64,000 bases of DNA from CAZLKT01 sp964560205 (GCA_964560205.1 CAZLKT010000003.1:14438-78437), one strand, 5' to 3'; positions 34,406 to 43,156 are shown, numbered from the stretch's first letter. A program made the numbers and translations. Notes: generated by a model from the sequence alone, not told the origin.

Positions 34406-34762
34406 TCACAAGCTTGCCACATGGGTGAGGTCCTCTCCTCCCAGGAGATGGAAATGAAAATGTGGAATCTCCTGATGGCCATGTATGCTCTCATTGGTTA
34501 CCCATCGAAGCCCTTGAGACAAATCCATGGTATGAGAAAGCTTTGCCATGGCCCGTGCAAAATCCACGATTTCCTCCTCTCCAGCTGTGCCATAAAAATC
34601 TGTTGCATGGGAGTAATGCCCTTTCGGAATAAGCAAAATGTGGATTTTGGCTTTGGGATGCAGATCATGAAATGCGAGGCTGTGTGGGGTTTCCAGAACT
34701 TTTTTACAAGGTATCTCTCCCGAAATAATCCGAGAAAATATATTCAAAACATATGGTGACAT
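34406..34762 (-). CDS. HIT-family nucleotide-binding hydrolase (HinT-like)
   Basis: This 118-residue protein carries the histidine triad at residues 101-105 (HFHFHLLGG). The N-terminal IFSRIISGEIPCKKV and the HDLHPKAKIHILLIPKGHY core are typical of the HinT branch, which hydrolyses adenosine phosphoramidates such as AMP-lysine. The second residue context (GHQEIPHFHFH) departs slightly from the usual GQ.VFHLHxH. A GGGGAG site precedes the ATG. It is 92 bases upstream of maeB's end of intergenic space on the same strand. Confidence 0.92.
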   Translation of the reverse strand: MSPYVLNIFSRIISGEIPCKKVLETPHSLAFHDLHPKAKIHILLIPKGHYSHATDFYGTAGEEEIVDFARAMAKLSHTMDLSQGLRWVTNESIHGHQEIPHFHFHLLGGEDLTHVASL

Positions 34763-34905
34763 GCCCGCTCCCCATGAGAAAATCTTCCATCACCATAACA
34801 AATGTCACAATAAAAGAAAAGCACTCACTCAGAAAAGAGACATTCCTCATATACAAAAGGGGGGTATAATCACCCCCCCTGGATAGTGACACCACAAGCT
34901 GAGAT

Positions 34906-35946
34906 TCATGCTCTTGCAATGGGGCGCTCTACTTCGGCTTTCCGCTTCATCGTCTTTCTTTTTTCGTTGCTCTGTTTCTGTTTACCCGCTGTTGTTGTCT
35001 TGAAACAGGGGGAACATCCATCTGCTTGCTTCTGAAGTCGAGTCTCGAATTCATCTCGGATCTTTTTCGAAAAATCACTCTGTTTTGGGTTTTTCTTATA
35101 AAGATCTCTGAAATCCTCCTTCCTCCACAAAAAGATTCCCTTTTGAAAGGTTTCTTCAACGCATTGTTTAGAAACTCCCAAATCCAAAAAAGCGTTAGAA
35201 AGAGCCCTATAATACGCTATGTCTCCATTGGATGTGGGAGAGTCAGCGAGGGCACGAAAACGCTTCAGATTATCGGAATCCATTCCTCGATTTTTCAGAA
35301 AAATCGCGTATAACTTCTCCATATTTTTTGGAAAACCAGTTGGATCTTTCTTATAGAGATCTTCAAAATTTTCCCTTGGAAAAAAAAAGGCTCCCTCATC
35401 ATAAATTTTTTCAACACATTCTTTGGAAACCTTCATCTTTGAAAAAATATCAACACAGATCTTCTTATATTCTTTTTCGGTAAGCTTTTTTTCTGAAACA
35501 GGTTTTTGTGTGCCACCTTTATTTTTTGCTGGAACAGCAATGGATTTGATACTCGCATCTATCATATTCCCAAGACCATATGATATCAATGCGTTGTACG
35601 CAAGAGCATGTTGTTTGTCAACCCCCACAATTTCCATGGCCAAAAGAGCTTCAAAATTTTTCCGAAAACCTTCCGGAGAGCGATCTCTTTCAAAAGCAGC
35701 TCTTGTTGTGTAGTCTTGCGTAAATAGCCCGGCTCTATACACTTTTTCAGCAAACTCTTTCGATGCACCCAAAGCCTTTGACCAAACATCTACACATATC
35801 TGACGAAATGCGTCGCCCCTCCACTCAAGCTGCTCTTTCTTTTCATTGCCATTTTGTGTTTGGACAAGCACCGCACCATGAATGGCTTCCGCCGAACAAG
35901 ATGCAAACACAAGGAATAATGCTATAAAGGAAATCTTCTTTTTCAT
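34906..35946 (-). CDS. Exported protein with three ~70-residue repeats (family R70, copy 1)
   Basis: This 346-residue protein begins with a signal peptide (MKKKISFIALFLVFASCSAEA, residues 1-21; the Cys at 17 could also suggest a lipoprotein). Three divergent copies of a ~70-residue unit lie at about 41-107, 155-220 and 241-303. Each has an aromatic residue, a helix, then a LGVSxExVEKxYxxGxF-like stretch, and then an FxDxYxKDPxGFxxN-like stretch. A basic tail (KQKQSNEKRKTMKRKAE) ends it. The start at 35946 follows a GGGG site shared with the paralogue at 37261. Paralogues follow upstream on the same strand at 36392-37261 and 38999-39775. I know no named family with this unit. Confidence 0.7.
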   Translation of the reverse strand: MKKKISFIALFLVFASCSAEAIHGAVLVQTQNGNEKKEQLEWRGDAFRQICVDVWSKALGASKEFAEKVYRAGLFTQDYTTRAAFERDRSPEGFRKNFEALLAMEIVGVDKQHALAYNALISYGLGNMIDASIKSIAVPAKNKGGTQKPVSEKKLTEKEYKKICVDIFSKMKVSKECVEKIYDEGAFFFPRENFEDLYKKDPTGFPKNMEKLYAIFLKNRGMDSDNLKRFRALADSPTSNGDIAYYRALSNAFLDLGVSKQCVEETFQKGIFLWRKEDFRDLYKKNPKQSDFSKKIRDEFETRLQKQADGCSPCFKTTTAGKQKQSNEKRKTMKRKAEVERPIARA

Positions 35947-36391
35947 AATAAACCCCAATAATGAAACCACGTGTAGATTATATCAGAAAAAAAGTACATG
36001 AATAGACCACCATGTCGCCAGATTCCTCCACAATATCTCTCTTTCACACCCCCCACTGCTTGCTTCTATGCATTTTTTCAGCATTCTTCTGACCATGTAT
36101 CTTACAATCGAGTGAGCCAGGGGTATCACAACGTCGACGCTCGTGCCCCTTCAATATGACTCCCTCTCATATGAAGAGGGGGTCTTTTCGATTCTCTCAA
36201 AAATCCCATTGTTGGCTGCGTATCGTTCTCCTCCTAGCATAAGATTCATCCGGATCCACACCACCCTAGCTTTCCACCTGTCTCAGCAGATTCTCTGGAG
36301 GACCCTGTTCTTCAAAGGACACCAATGCAGATAGGCTTATACTACTTCCTCACTCAACCCATGTGCTGGAGTAATTTCTTATGATGTCGCT
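35947..36391. other. 445-bp region between two R70 genes
   Basis: No convincing gene. It holds a strong hairpin at 36158-36188. A 63-codon frame at 36143-36334 runs across that hairpin and is not believed. The region may hold the promoter of the gene at 34906-35946 and the transcript end of the gene at 36392-37261. Confidence 0.5.
36158..36188 (+). terminator. Orphan hairpin with short T-run
   Basis: GACTCCCTCT pairs with AGAGGGGGTC (10 pairs including one G-T) around a 7-base loop and is followed by TTTT on the plus strand. No plus-strand gene ends here, so either it serves the minus strand imperfectly or marks an unannotated plus-strand RNA. Confidence 0.5.
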
Positions 36392-37261
36392 TCAGGGTAA
36401 GGCAGGGTCACAGGTGATGTTGGGACAGCTGCCCAGAAACTCAGAATCTTTTTTTGTGCCTAGATGAAAAATTCTAAGAGGATTACTCATTTTTCCTCCT
36501 AACATCTTTGTCCGATACTCATATAAGTCTCTCAAATAGTGCACAAATCCTTGCGGATCTGCTTTATAGATATCGAGAAAATTTTCTTTCATCCAAAATG
36601 GATTGTTATATCGATCGTTCTCATACTCTTTTTCAGCATCTTCTGTAGAAACACCCAAAAGTTTTATGGCCTCAATGCAGGCTTTCCTATATATTGCCTC
36701 AGTCAGCTCCTGTCCCTGTGAGAGCGCGCTCTGCATGCAGACCTGGTTATAAACGTGGTCATAAGGGTCTTGTTCTTTTAATACTTCCCCCGGAATGACT
36801 CCTTCAACCTTATCTCGTTTCACCTCTTCTCTTTTTTCCTCTCTTCTCCTTGCCGCAGCAAATGACTGGAGGGTTTCCTCTATTTCATGCAATCTCTTAT
36901 TTGCTAAGGATTCCACATATGCGCAGCCATAATCGCGATCATAACAAAAAAAACTGAGTCCAGCCTTACTCCATATCTCCACATTCTTTTGAAAGCCGGA
37001 AGGAGAAGGGTCTCTTTCATAGATTTGTCTCAGCTCTCTTAAATAAATGCCACTCTTATATATTCTTTTGACACTCTCCTGAGAAAAGCCCCAGAACCTT
37101 TTGAGCTCCTGGAGCACTATCCGTTTAAAGGCCTCCCCCCTCCATTCAAGATGCTCACTTCTCTCATCTTGTGCGTGTACACTCATTGCATGGACAGCAT
37201 TTCCTGCTAAACAGCATGCAAACACACAAAAAAATGCTAGAAAAAAAATCTTCTTTTTCAT
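36392..37261 (-). CDS. Exported protein with two ~70-residue repeats (family R70, copy 2)
   Basis: The 289-residue product has a signal peptide (MKKKIFFLAFFCVFACCLAGNAVHA, 1-25). The first 45 residues are clearly related to the neighbour at 34906-35946, including HLEWRGEAFKRI. Two repeat units lie at about 39-103 and 186-250. The second contains LLGVSTEDAEKEY and ENFLDIYKADPQGF. Between them is an Arg/Glu/Lys-rich stretch (about 135-160). The C-terminus has two Cys in CPNITCDPALP. The 5' flank (GGGGGTTTGTC before ATG) resembles that of the neighbour, indicating duplication including the translation signals. Function is unknown. Confidence 0.7.
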   Translation of the reverse strand: MKKKIFFLAFFCVFACCLAGNAVHAMSVHAQDERSEHLEWRGEAFKRIVLQELKRFWGFSQESVKRIYKSGIYLRELRQIYERDPSPSGFQKNVEIWSKAGLSFFCYDRDYGCAYVESLANKRLHEIEETLQSFAAARRREEKREEVKRDKVEGVIPGEVLKEQDPYDHVYNQVCMQSALSQGQELTEAIYRKACIEAIKLLGVSTEDAEKEYENDRYNNPFWMKENFLDIYKADPQGFVHYLRDLYEYRTKMLGGKMSNPLRIFHLGTKKDSEFLGSCPNITCDPALP

Positions 37262-37336
37262 GACAAACCCCCGTGAGAAACCATACGACCACCATAGAAA
37301 AAAGCGACAAAAAGATCAAGGAGCTTCCATGTATGC

Positions 37337-37852
37337 TCACTCCTCATATATGGACAGGGCTAAAGCATGTAGGGCATCATGCAATGTTCCTGAGGGAATG
37401 TCCTCCAAAAGCTTTGTGGGAATCAGTGAAGAGGGTGCGGTGGACTGAGGAGCCACTTGAGAAGGTTTGGTAGAAGGAGGAGTGCCCCCTGCATGCTCAT
37501 GAACTCTGCGGCCAGCATAATGTGTATGCTGACGAAAAGTCACGTGGGAGACCGACCTGTACCCCATATATTGATTCACACGCTCCATAATTTCTTGAGA
37601 TTTTGAGAGAGAAAAAAATGCATCCACCGATAAAAGTGCCACGTACAAAATCCCTCCTTCCTTTTGCTTCATGGATACAAAACGAAGAGGCAAAGTTTTC
37701 TGAGCAATCTCCTCCCCAACAATGGAAGACCAATTGAGAGCTAAGGTAGTATACATGGCATCTTTTTGAGAAAAAAGCGATGGGAGGACGTCCTGCAGAA
37801 CAGATCCCACAGAACAAACCCTCCCTCGACTATCTTTTTTTTCCACCATCAT
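37337..37852 (-). CDS. dciA: DUF721 / DciA-like protein
   Basis: The 171-residue protein matches the DUF721 family, which includes DciA, the ancestral loader/regulator of the replicative helicase DnaB in bacteria lacking DnaC. The core (residues 12-108) reads VGSVLQDVLPSLFSQKDAM, LNWSSIVGEEIAQKTLP and GILYVALLSVDAFF, then a short Pro/Ser-rich tail. Start between the first two Met is uncertain. It is 21 bases downstream of marC on the same strand, and the two are flanked by R70 genes. dnaA, dnaN and dnaG elsewhere in the window fit a genome that needs a DciA-type loader. Confidence 0.8.
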   Translation of the reverse strand: MMVEKKDSRGRVCSVGSVLQDVLPSLFSQKDAMYTTLALNWSSIVGEEIAQKTLPLRFVSMKQKEGGILYVALLSVDAFFSLSKSQEIMERVNQYMGYRSVSHVTFRQHTHYAGRRVHEHAGGTPPSTKPSQVAPQSTAPSSLIPTKLLEDIPSGTLHDALHALALSIYEE

Positions 37853-37873
37853 TTATGTAAAAATGCTTTCTAC

Positions 37874-38599
37874 CTACGAGGAGGACACAATTTTCAAAAG
37901 ATCCGTACAGGTTCCTATAGCCCCTGAAAAAACCATTTGAACAGCAATGGCAGAGATCACCAAACCAGCAACTTTCTGGAGGATATTTTGCCCACTTTTA
38001 CCTAAAAATTTCATAATATGCTGTCCAACCATCATAGCACAAAAAACAACCAAAAGAATAACAGCAATAACACAAATAATGCTAACGTAAAAAGGCAAAG
38101 AATCCGATACATCTGACATAAGCCCGAGCAAAATAGAAATGCTACCTGGACCCGCAATGAGAGGAAAACCCAAGGGAAAAATCGAAACATCCTTCGAAAC
38201 ATCCAGTACGTCATCGGAAACACTCAAGACATCCTTAGACACTTTATTCACCACATCCTTAGACACGTCCATGACCTTTTCCTTTAAAGGCATATCTTTA
38301 TCTGAAGAAGAGGGTGCCGTCACCATGGAGTATCCAGAGGCAAACAAAAGGATACCACCAGCCACGCGAAAAATATCCAAGCCAATGCCCATGAATGCCA
38401 GAAACCACTTCCCCAAAAGAGCAAAAAAAGTCAGAAGACAGAAAGCAAAAATACAGCTCCTCATTGCCGCAGAGTTGCGCTCCTTGGTTGAGCAAGAGCT
38501 CGTGAGACTAAGATACGAGGGAAGCACAAAAATAGGATTCATCACCAGAAAAAGCTTCGCCAATGCGACGCCAAAAAAAGAAACTGCGGTCATCTCCAT
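37874..38599 (-). CDS. MarC/UPF0056-family membrane protein with repeat insert
   Basis: The 241-residue integral membrane protein has about six hydrophobic segments. MarC-family landmarks are FLVMNPIFVLPSYLSLT near 17-33, DIFRVAGGILLFASGY near 75-90, and FPLGFPLIAGPGSI near 141-154. The cytoplasmic loop between the third and fourth segments (about residues 100-139) is a run of a DVSKDV-type unit: DVSKDV, KVSKDV, SVSDDV, DVSKDV. Normal MarC proteins have a shorter, less regular charged loop. Substrate is unknown for the family; the former multiple-antibiotic-resistance link is not supported. An AAGGA site precedes the ATG. Confidence 0.85.
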   Translation of the reverse strand: MEMTAVSFFGVALAKLFLVMNPIFVLPSYLSLTSSCSTKERNSAAMRSCIFAFCLLTFFALLGKWFLAFMGIGLDIFRVAGGILLFASGYSMVTAPSSSDKDMPLKEKVMDVSKDVVNKVSKDVLSVSDDVLDVSKDVSIFPLGFPLIAGPGSISILLGLMSDVSDSLPFYVSIICVIAVILLVVFCAMMVGQHIMKFLGKSGQNILQKVAGLVISAIAVQMVFSGAIGTCTDLLKIVSSS

Positions 38600-38998
38600 A
38601 AAAATTCCTTAAAAAAGGCACTATGGTCTGACTCTATCATATTTTTTTATAAAAAAAAATCCCCCCAGAGAAAAAGAATACCTCACTTTTCACTCTTCAA
38701 AAATACTTTTCCATATGTTGTGTCAGCGGGTTTCCTTCCTTCTCGCGCACTTACCCACGTACACACAAGAAAAGACTTTACAAAAAAATATATAAAAATC
38801 TTTATTTTATAAGATTTTTCATCTGAGATGCTCTTTGAAAAGCTTTGGGATTATTCCAGCCTCTCTCTACATAACACACATAACACAACCCCCCATAAGA
38901 GAATATCTCGATTTCTGAGGGAAAATCTCCCCTCAGAAATTTTTTATATCATAAATTATAGAAAATACGAGAGCCATGAACTTTATTCCGGATCTCCC
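38600..38998. other. 400-bp AT-rich region between marC and an R70 gene
   Basis: No coding frame is supported. The region is T/A-rich at 38770-38820 and contains a perfect 11-bp hairpin with a T-run on the plus strand (38911-38945). A short plus-strand RNA upstream of that hairpin is possible but I found no clean promoter for it. Confidence 0.5.
38911..38945 (+). terminator. Perfect hairpin plus T-run, plus strand
   Basis: ATTTCTGAGGG pairs perfectly with CCCTCAGAAAT over an 8-base loop and is followed by TTTTT. It has the form of an intrinsic terminator for the plus strand although the adjacent genes are on the minus strand. It lies 54-88 bases past the end of the minus-strand R70 gene and might also protect that transcript's 3' end. 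Confidence 0.6.
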
Positions 38999-39775
38999 TC
39001 AATCTTCTGGTGCACGTGTGATGCTGTAAGGGACAAACTTTCGTCCCTGCCAGTATATCAGGTCGACCTCCTCAAACTCCGGCGATACTTGGTATAGCTT
39101 ATTTAAAATTTCCCGATATTCATTGAGATCCACCTTCTCTAATTCCATCTGATGCTCATACAAACCTTTCAAATTTTCCATAAAGTTCTCTGGATCTTTT
39201 TCATAAAAATCCCTCAATATGTGTCTGGTCAGAACAAGTTTTGTTGGAAAACAACAAGAAGCATATGCGCGTCTGACAGCCTCTGCCTCAACCTCTAAAA
39301 TCTGAGAATATGCGTAAACAAACGCTTCTTCATAGAGTTCTTCACTGAGGGGATTTTCTGAGCTTTGCTTTTTTGAGGCTGTTGTCATGACCACATCCTT
39401 ATGATCTACACATGGGTACTGAGCAACATATGATTCAAAAAGCTTCTCCGCATCCTTCAACTTTTCCTCTGCATCTTTTATCTTTTCTTCATGGTTCTCC
39501 TTTGCCTTAGTATACTTTAAGTAGAACTTGATATCGTTTAGAAAAACGTTTAGATCATGTCCAGGGTGCAAAACAAATTCACAACCATCCGTTGTATATA
39601 TTTTTATAGCATCTTCCGTGGAACACCCCACAAGATTTGCATAGATATCTATAAAAATTTTTTCATACCCAGCTAGATTCTCCATCTTGGTTTTAAGATC
39701 AAACATCCCATGTATACTCCCTGTAGAACAGAACATCACTACAGAGAAAAACATCCTCAAAAATCTTTTTTTCAT
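38999..39775 (-). CDS. Exported protein with two ~70-residue repeats (family R70, copy 3)
   Basis: This 258-residue protein starts with a signal peptide (MKKRFLRMFFSVVMFCSTGSIHG, 1-23). It carries two more divergent units at about 35-90 (with LVGCSTEDAIKIY) and 143-210 (with RDFYEKDPENFMENLKGLYE). A Lys/Glu coiled-coil-like linker (92-115) separates them. It is the most divergent of the three paralogues and is separated from them by dciA-marC. The chosen ATG follows a GGGGGAG site; the frame extends nine codons upstream. No known family; exported and probably helical. Confidence 0.65.
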   Translation of the reverse strand: MKKRFLRMFFSVVMFCSTGSIHGMFDLKTKMENLAGYEKIFIDIYANLVGCSTEDAIKIYTTDGCEFVLHPGHDLNVFLNDIKFYLKYTKAKENHEEKIKDAEEKLKDAEKLFESYVAQYPCVDHKDVVMTTASKKQSSENPLSEELYEEAFVYAYSQILEVEAEAVRRAYASCCFPTKLVLTRHILRDFYEKDPENFMENLKGLYEHQMELEKVDLNEYREILNKLYQVSPEFEEVDLIYWQGRKFVPYSITRAPED

Positions 39776-40220
39776 GAAAAAACTCCCCCTATATGGAACC
39801 AACCTCTGAATTCTAACTCAAAAAAGTTTTTAAAAAAAGAGATTTTTTTATAAAAAACAGAAATACAACTCAGAATTCATTAACCATGTGTTTTTTAAAT
39901 GTATTTTATAGGAAAAGTTCGAATACCTCCCGCCCTCGAGCGGGCTCTATGCATGCAACACAGTCATTCCGAGTATTACGAAGATGCACCTCCTCGTATC
40001 CCTCCAAGATGAATGGCGGCTCAGCACCATCCATATGGAAATATTCTCATCTACATTAGAAAGCTCTACGAAATACGTTATAAGTCACACCACAGTCTAT
40101 TGTCTTAAGAAGGCATCCCCACCCCCCTTGAAGCAAGGAAGATGGGGCGCAAGAAGACTCCACGGAGAAGAACCATGCATAAACACGACATGCCCCACAT
40201 CAAAAACCTAATAAAAAGAC
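39776..40220. other. 446-bp region without a supported gene
   Basis: It contains a small GC-rich inverted repeat (CCCGC..GCGGG, near 39930-39945) and a 75-codon plus-strand frame that lacks a ribosome site and looks non-coding. No T-run follows the inverted repeat. Confidence 0.4.
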
Positions 40221-43046
40221 TTAAAAAGCCTTGGGGATAAAGCGTGACTTAGATTTCTTACCTCTAAACTCCCTCATCTCACGAGCTGTTGCCCCAAATC
40301 GTGATACTTTTTTCTTCTCTTGTTGCATTTTTTTGCTCTTTTTATCAAGAGGCCCGGTCGGAGGAGTGAGTATATTCTCAGGTGAAGATGCCAAAGATGA
40401 CGGTGGCAAAGCTGCTCTCCTCTTTTCTTCCTCCTCGGAAGTCCCCTCCATAACCCCTTGAAAAATATTGTCATATACTTTCATTGAAGACGCAAAATCA
40501 GCATCCGATGACGACAGTTTTTCCAAAATATTTTTCTGTGTCTTGCTTAATGCTTCATACTGTCCACGCATTTTCTTCCTTATTTCGCCTCGCTCTGCTT
40601 CTGGAACTGAAAGCATAATTGCATGGCCCACATTCCTTCCAGCCTCTCTTTGTTCCCTATCCCCACGCAATGCCACAAGGGGATCTTGCGTAAATGCACG
40701 AAGCTCAGCCATGCTTTTCTTCATGGTCTCCTCTAAATGTCCCATGACTTGTTTCATCACCATACTCTCGTCTTTCCCTTGTTTATTTTTGGTGTTATTT
40801 TTTTCTAGACCTTCTTTCATCATAGCGTAGTATTGCACGATACCTGTAAGATCCATAATAACCTTCGACAAATGTTTCTGCACGTGATCTTCTTTTTGTT
40901 GGGGAGAGGCTTGGGCAAGGGTTTTCTTAAGCTCTCTTTCTTGTATTGCATGCACGAACTTTTCAAATTCTTGCTGTTCCTCAAAGGTACGAGGAGGATT
41001 TTTCTTCTTTTGCATATAATATTCTTTTTCTTCTGGGGTCATGACCGAACAAAAACTCTCTTCCCTTTTTCGCGCATACTCCATCATACCTTCTTCATAC
41101 AATTTTCCTGCTTTTTGAAGCTCAAAGGTCGATGCAGATGGCTTATGAAGAATAGCAAGGAGCTCTTGTTTCTTCTCAGAGGACAAAGCATCCACCCATT
41201 CAGCCTGTGTTGGAGCCTTTTTGGCACGCACACGCTCCATGGCTTCTTCAGAAAAAGGAGAGCTCTTTTTTGCTTTATATCTTTGTTGCAGCCCTTGCAT
41301 AAAGATCATAAACTTCTGTCGCTCTTCGCCAGAAATGGAAGGATTTCTCGTCCAATTCTCATATTGTTTTCTTTCTTGTGGGGTCATCAGCGCATACATT
41401 TCTTCTTGTACTTTTTGAGCATAAGGCACGCTAGCCTCTTGATATAACAGCCCGGCTTCTATGAGCTCTTGTGAAGACGGAGACGGCTTGCTCAACACAT
41501 CCAAAAACTTTTCTTTCTTTTCAGGCGAAAGGAAATCAAGAACTTCTTCTTCCATGGGAGACGTTTTATCTCGAAGTGCATTCATGATGATCAAGCCATT
41601 TTTTCTTTTCACCGAATTCTGGAATAATTTCCCTATTTCTAATTCCTCTGCCTGAGAGTGTGTATCCTTGTTTTGAAAGGCCAGAATTTTCGGCAAATCC
41701 TCTGGGAGAACCGCCTGCCGTGTTCTTGCCTCCCCATCTTCATAAGCAGTAAAATTGGCGACATGACGTGCAACTTGCAAAAAATTTAAATTTTCTTGAA
41801 GCTTTCGATCTATTGTCTGAAAGTTCTCTTTTTCTTGTGGAGAAAGCTTTTGCCCGTTATTAATTTTATCTCGCAAAAGAATATAATTTTTCTTGTCTTC
41901 CTCTGAAAGCGTTGGCATGGCAGTTTTTATTGCTACCATCTCAGGAGAAATAGATGTGTTCAAAATCATTTGAGCAATAGAAGACAAAAACATCTTTCCA
42001 GGAAAAGCAAACCCCAGAGCTGTTCCTGCTGTTTCTACAACAACACCCGGCAGGACAGAGAAAAAGAGGTTTTTTGTTTTTGTCCACAAAGAATCATCCG
42101 CTGACATTGCATCGTAAGCATGATATAAAGTGCTCACAAGGGGAAGCATTGTAACAGCCGCATCGCCAGACAAATATAACATACTCCCACACGCAAATAT
42201 CATTTTACCTGCTTCTCTCAAGATATTCTTCCAAGATGCCCCCTTCTGCGTACCTCCTGGAATGAACATATCTGAATGGATGTATGCCGTATACGCATTA
42301 CTAATCTTTCCTTCGGCCAGGCCAGACTTATATCCATAATACAACCCGGCAACCCCCCCAATTTTTGCAAGAGATTTTCCCCATTCTATTGCCGTATCTT
42401 TCCATGTTTTCTTGTGTCTCCGAGAGGGAGAAAAAACTTTAGACCATATAGCATCCGTCATAGACAAGGTTGAAGAAACATCTAAAATAGGTGAGGTGCC
42501 AAGCATGCCATATCCAAGTGCTGTGACCCCTAGTTTTCCTCCTAATTTTGCCATGCGCTTTATAACGCCATCACTTTTATAAGTTTGAAAGAAATCTATC
42601 CCCCTCGCCAAGCCGTACGTCCGGGTTAAATAGAAGAGATCTGCTCCATAAGGGGAGAATTGGGATGCCATGAGTGCTGCCCCACCCAAAGCTGACAGAC
42701 GAATGCTTGTCCTATTAAGAGAGCTGCTGGCGGGAGCAATATCTTTTATGAGGCTTTCAACAGTGTCTTTTCCCAGCATACCACTATAGGCAAGAAGACT
42801 AGACCTCCCAAAAAAGCCCTCTGCCTTCCTGGGATCTGTAGAAATACTGAGGATATATTTCATAGTACTATAAACTTTATTTAACTCAGGGACCTGAGAG
42901 AAAGCAAGTCTTGCCTGAAAAAGCGCATCATCCACACTACTCAAGAATGATCCCGAAGGCTGAGAGGATGGTTTCTTTGATTGAACGACAACAGCTTCTC
43001 CGGAAACACAGAAAAGCACCACAAGCAACACCCAACTTTTTTTCAT
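40221..43046 (-). CDS. Large unrecognised exported protein with internal repeats
   Basis: This ~941-residue protein opens with a signal peptide (MKKSWVLLVVLFCVSGEA). Residues about 80-370 contain several moderately hydrophobic Gly/Ala-rich stretches that could insert in membranes. The C-terminal half is Lys/Glu/Gln-rich and helical. A block at about 505-592 recurs at 619-706 (period ~114 residues). Each block contains a LSxEKKxxxLxxLxKPSxS segment and an MTPxExxxY segment about 48 residues apart; weaker relatives of these motifs occur near 380 and 403. The extreme C-terminus is strongly basic (REFRGKKSKSRFIPKAF). No known domain recognised. The start could be the ATG two codons earlier. Large size, export signal and repeats are consistent with a host-interaction protein, by inference only. 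Confidence 0.7.
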   Translation of the reverse strand: MKKSWVLLVVLFCVSGEAVVVQSKKPSSQPSGSFLSSVDDALFQARLAFSQVPELNKVYSTMKYILSISTDPRKAEGFFGRSSLLAYSGMLGKDTVESLIKDIAPASSSLNRTSIRLSALGGAALMASQFSPYGADLFYLTRTYGLARGIDFFQTYKSDGVIKRMAKLGGKLGVTALGYGMLGTSPILDVSSTLSMTDAIWSKVFSPSRRHKKTWKDTAIEWGKSLAKIGGVAGLYYGYKSGLAEGKISNAYTAYIHSDMFIPGGTQKGASWKNILREAGKMIFACGSMLYLSGDAAVTMLPLVSTLYHAYDAMSADDSLWTKTKNLFFSVLPGVVVETAGTALGFAFPGKMFLSSIAQMILNTSISPEMVAIKTAMPTLSEEDKKNYILLRDKINNGQKLSPQEKENFQTIDRKLQENLNFLQVARHVANFTAYEDGEARTRQAVLPEDLPKILAFQNKDTHSQAEELEIGKLFQNSVKRKNGLIIMNALRDKTSPMEEEVLDFLSPEKKEKFLDVLSKPSPSSQELIEAGLLYQEASVPYAQKVQEEMYALMTPQERKQYENWTRNPSISGEERQKFMIFMQGLQQRYKAKKSSPFSEEAMERVRAKKAPTQAEWVDALSSEKKQELLAILHKPSASTFELQKAGKLYEEGMMEYARKREESFCSVMTPEEKEYYMQKKKNPPRTFEEQQEFEKFVHAIQERELKKTLAQASPQQKEDHVQKHLSKVIMDLTGIVQYYAMMKEGLEKNNTKNKQGKDESMVMKQVMGHLEETMKKSMAELRAFTQDPLVALRGDREQREAGRNVGHAIMLSVPEAERGEIRKKMRGQYEALSKTQKNILEKLSSSDADFASSMKVYDNIFQGVMEGTSEEEEKRRAALPPSSLASSPENILTPPTGPLDKKSKKMQQEKKKVSRFGATAREMREFRGKKSKSRFIPKAF

Positions 43047-43156
43047 ATGCATACCGTTTACTTCTTAATAAAACCTTTCCGTCCATTGTACGTTAAAATA
43101 TATTAAAAAATCAATTATTTTGAACCCATTTTTTTGTTTTAAAACTTTTTTAATAT

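Noticed and set aside
36143..36334. 63-codon plus-strand frame between R70 genes
   Set aside because: No ribosome site and it spans a terminator-like hairpin.
39930..39945. CCCGC..GCGGG inverted repeat as a terminator
   Set aside because: The stem is only five pairs and no T-run follows on either strand.
39984..40211. 75-codon plus-strand frame in the gap before the large exported gene
   Set aside because: No ribosome site, no signal peptide, and convergent with the end of a well-supported gene.
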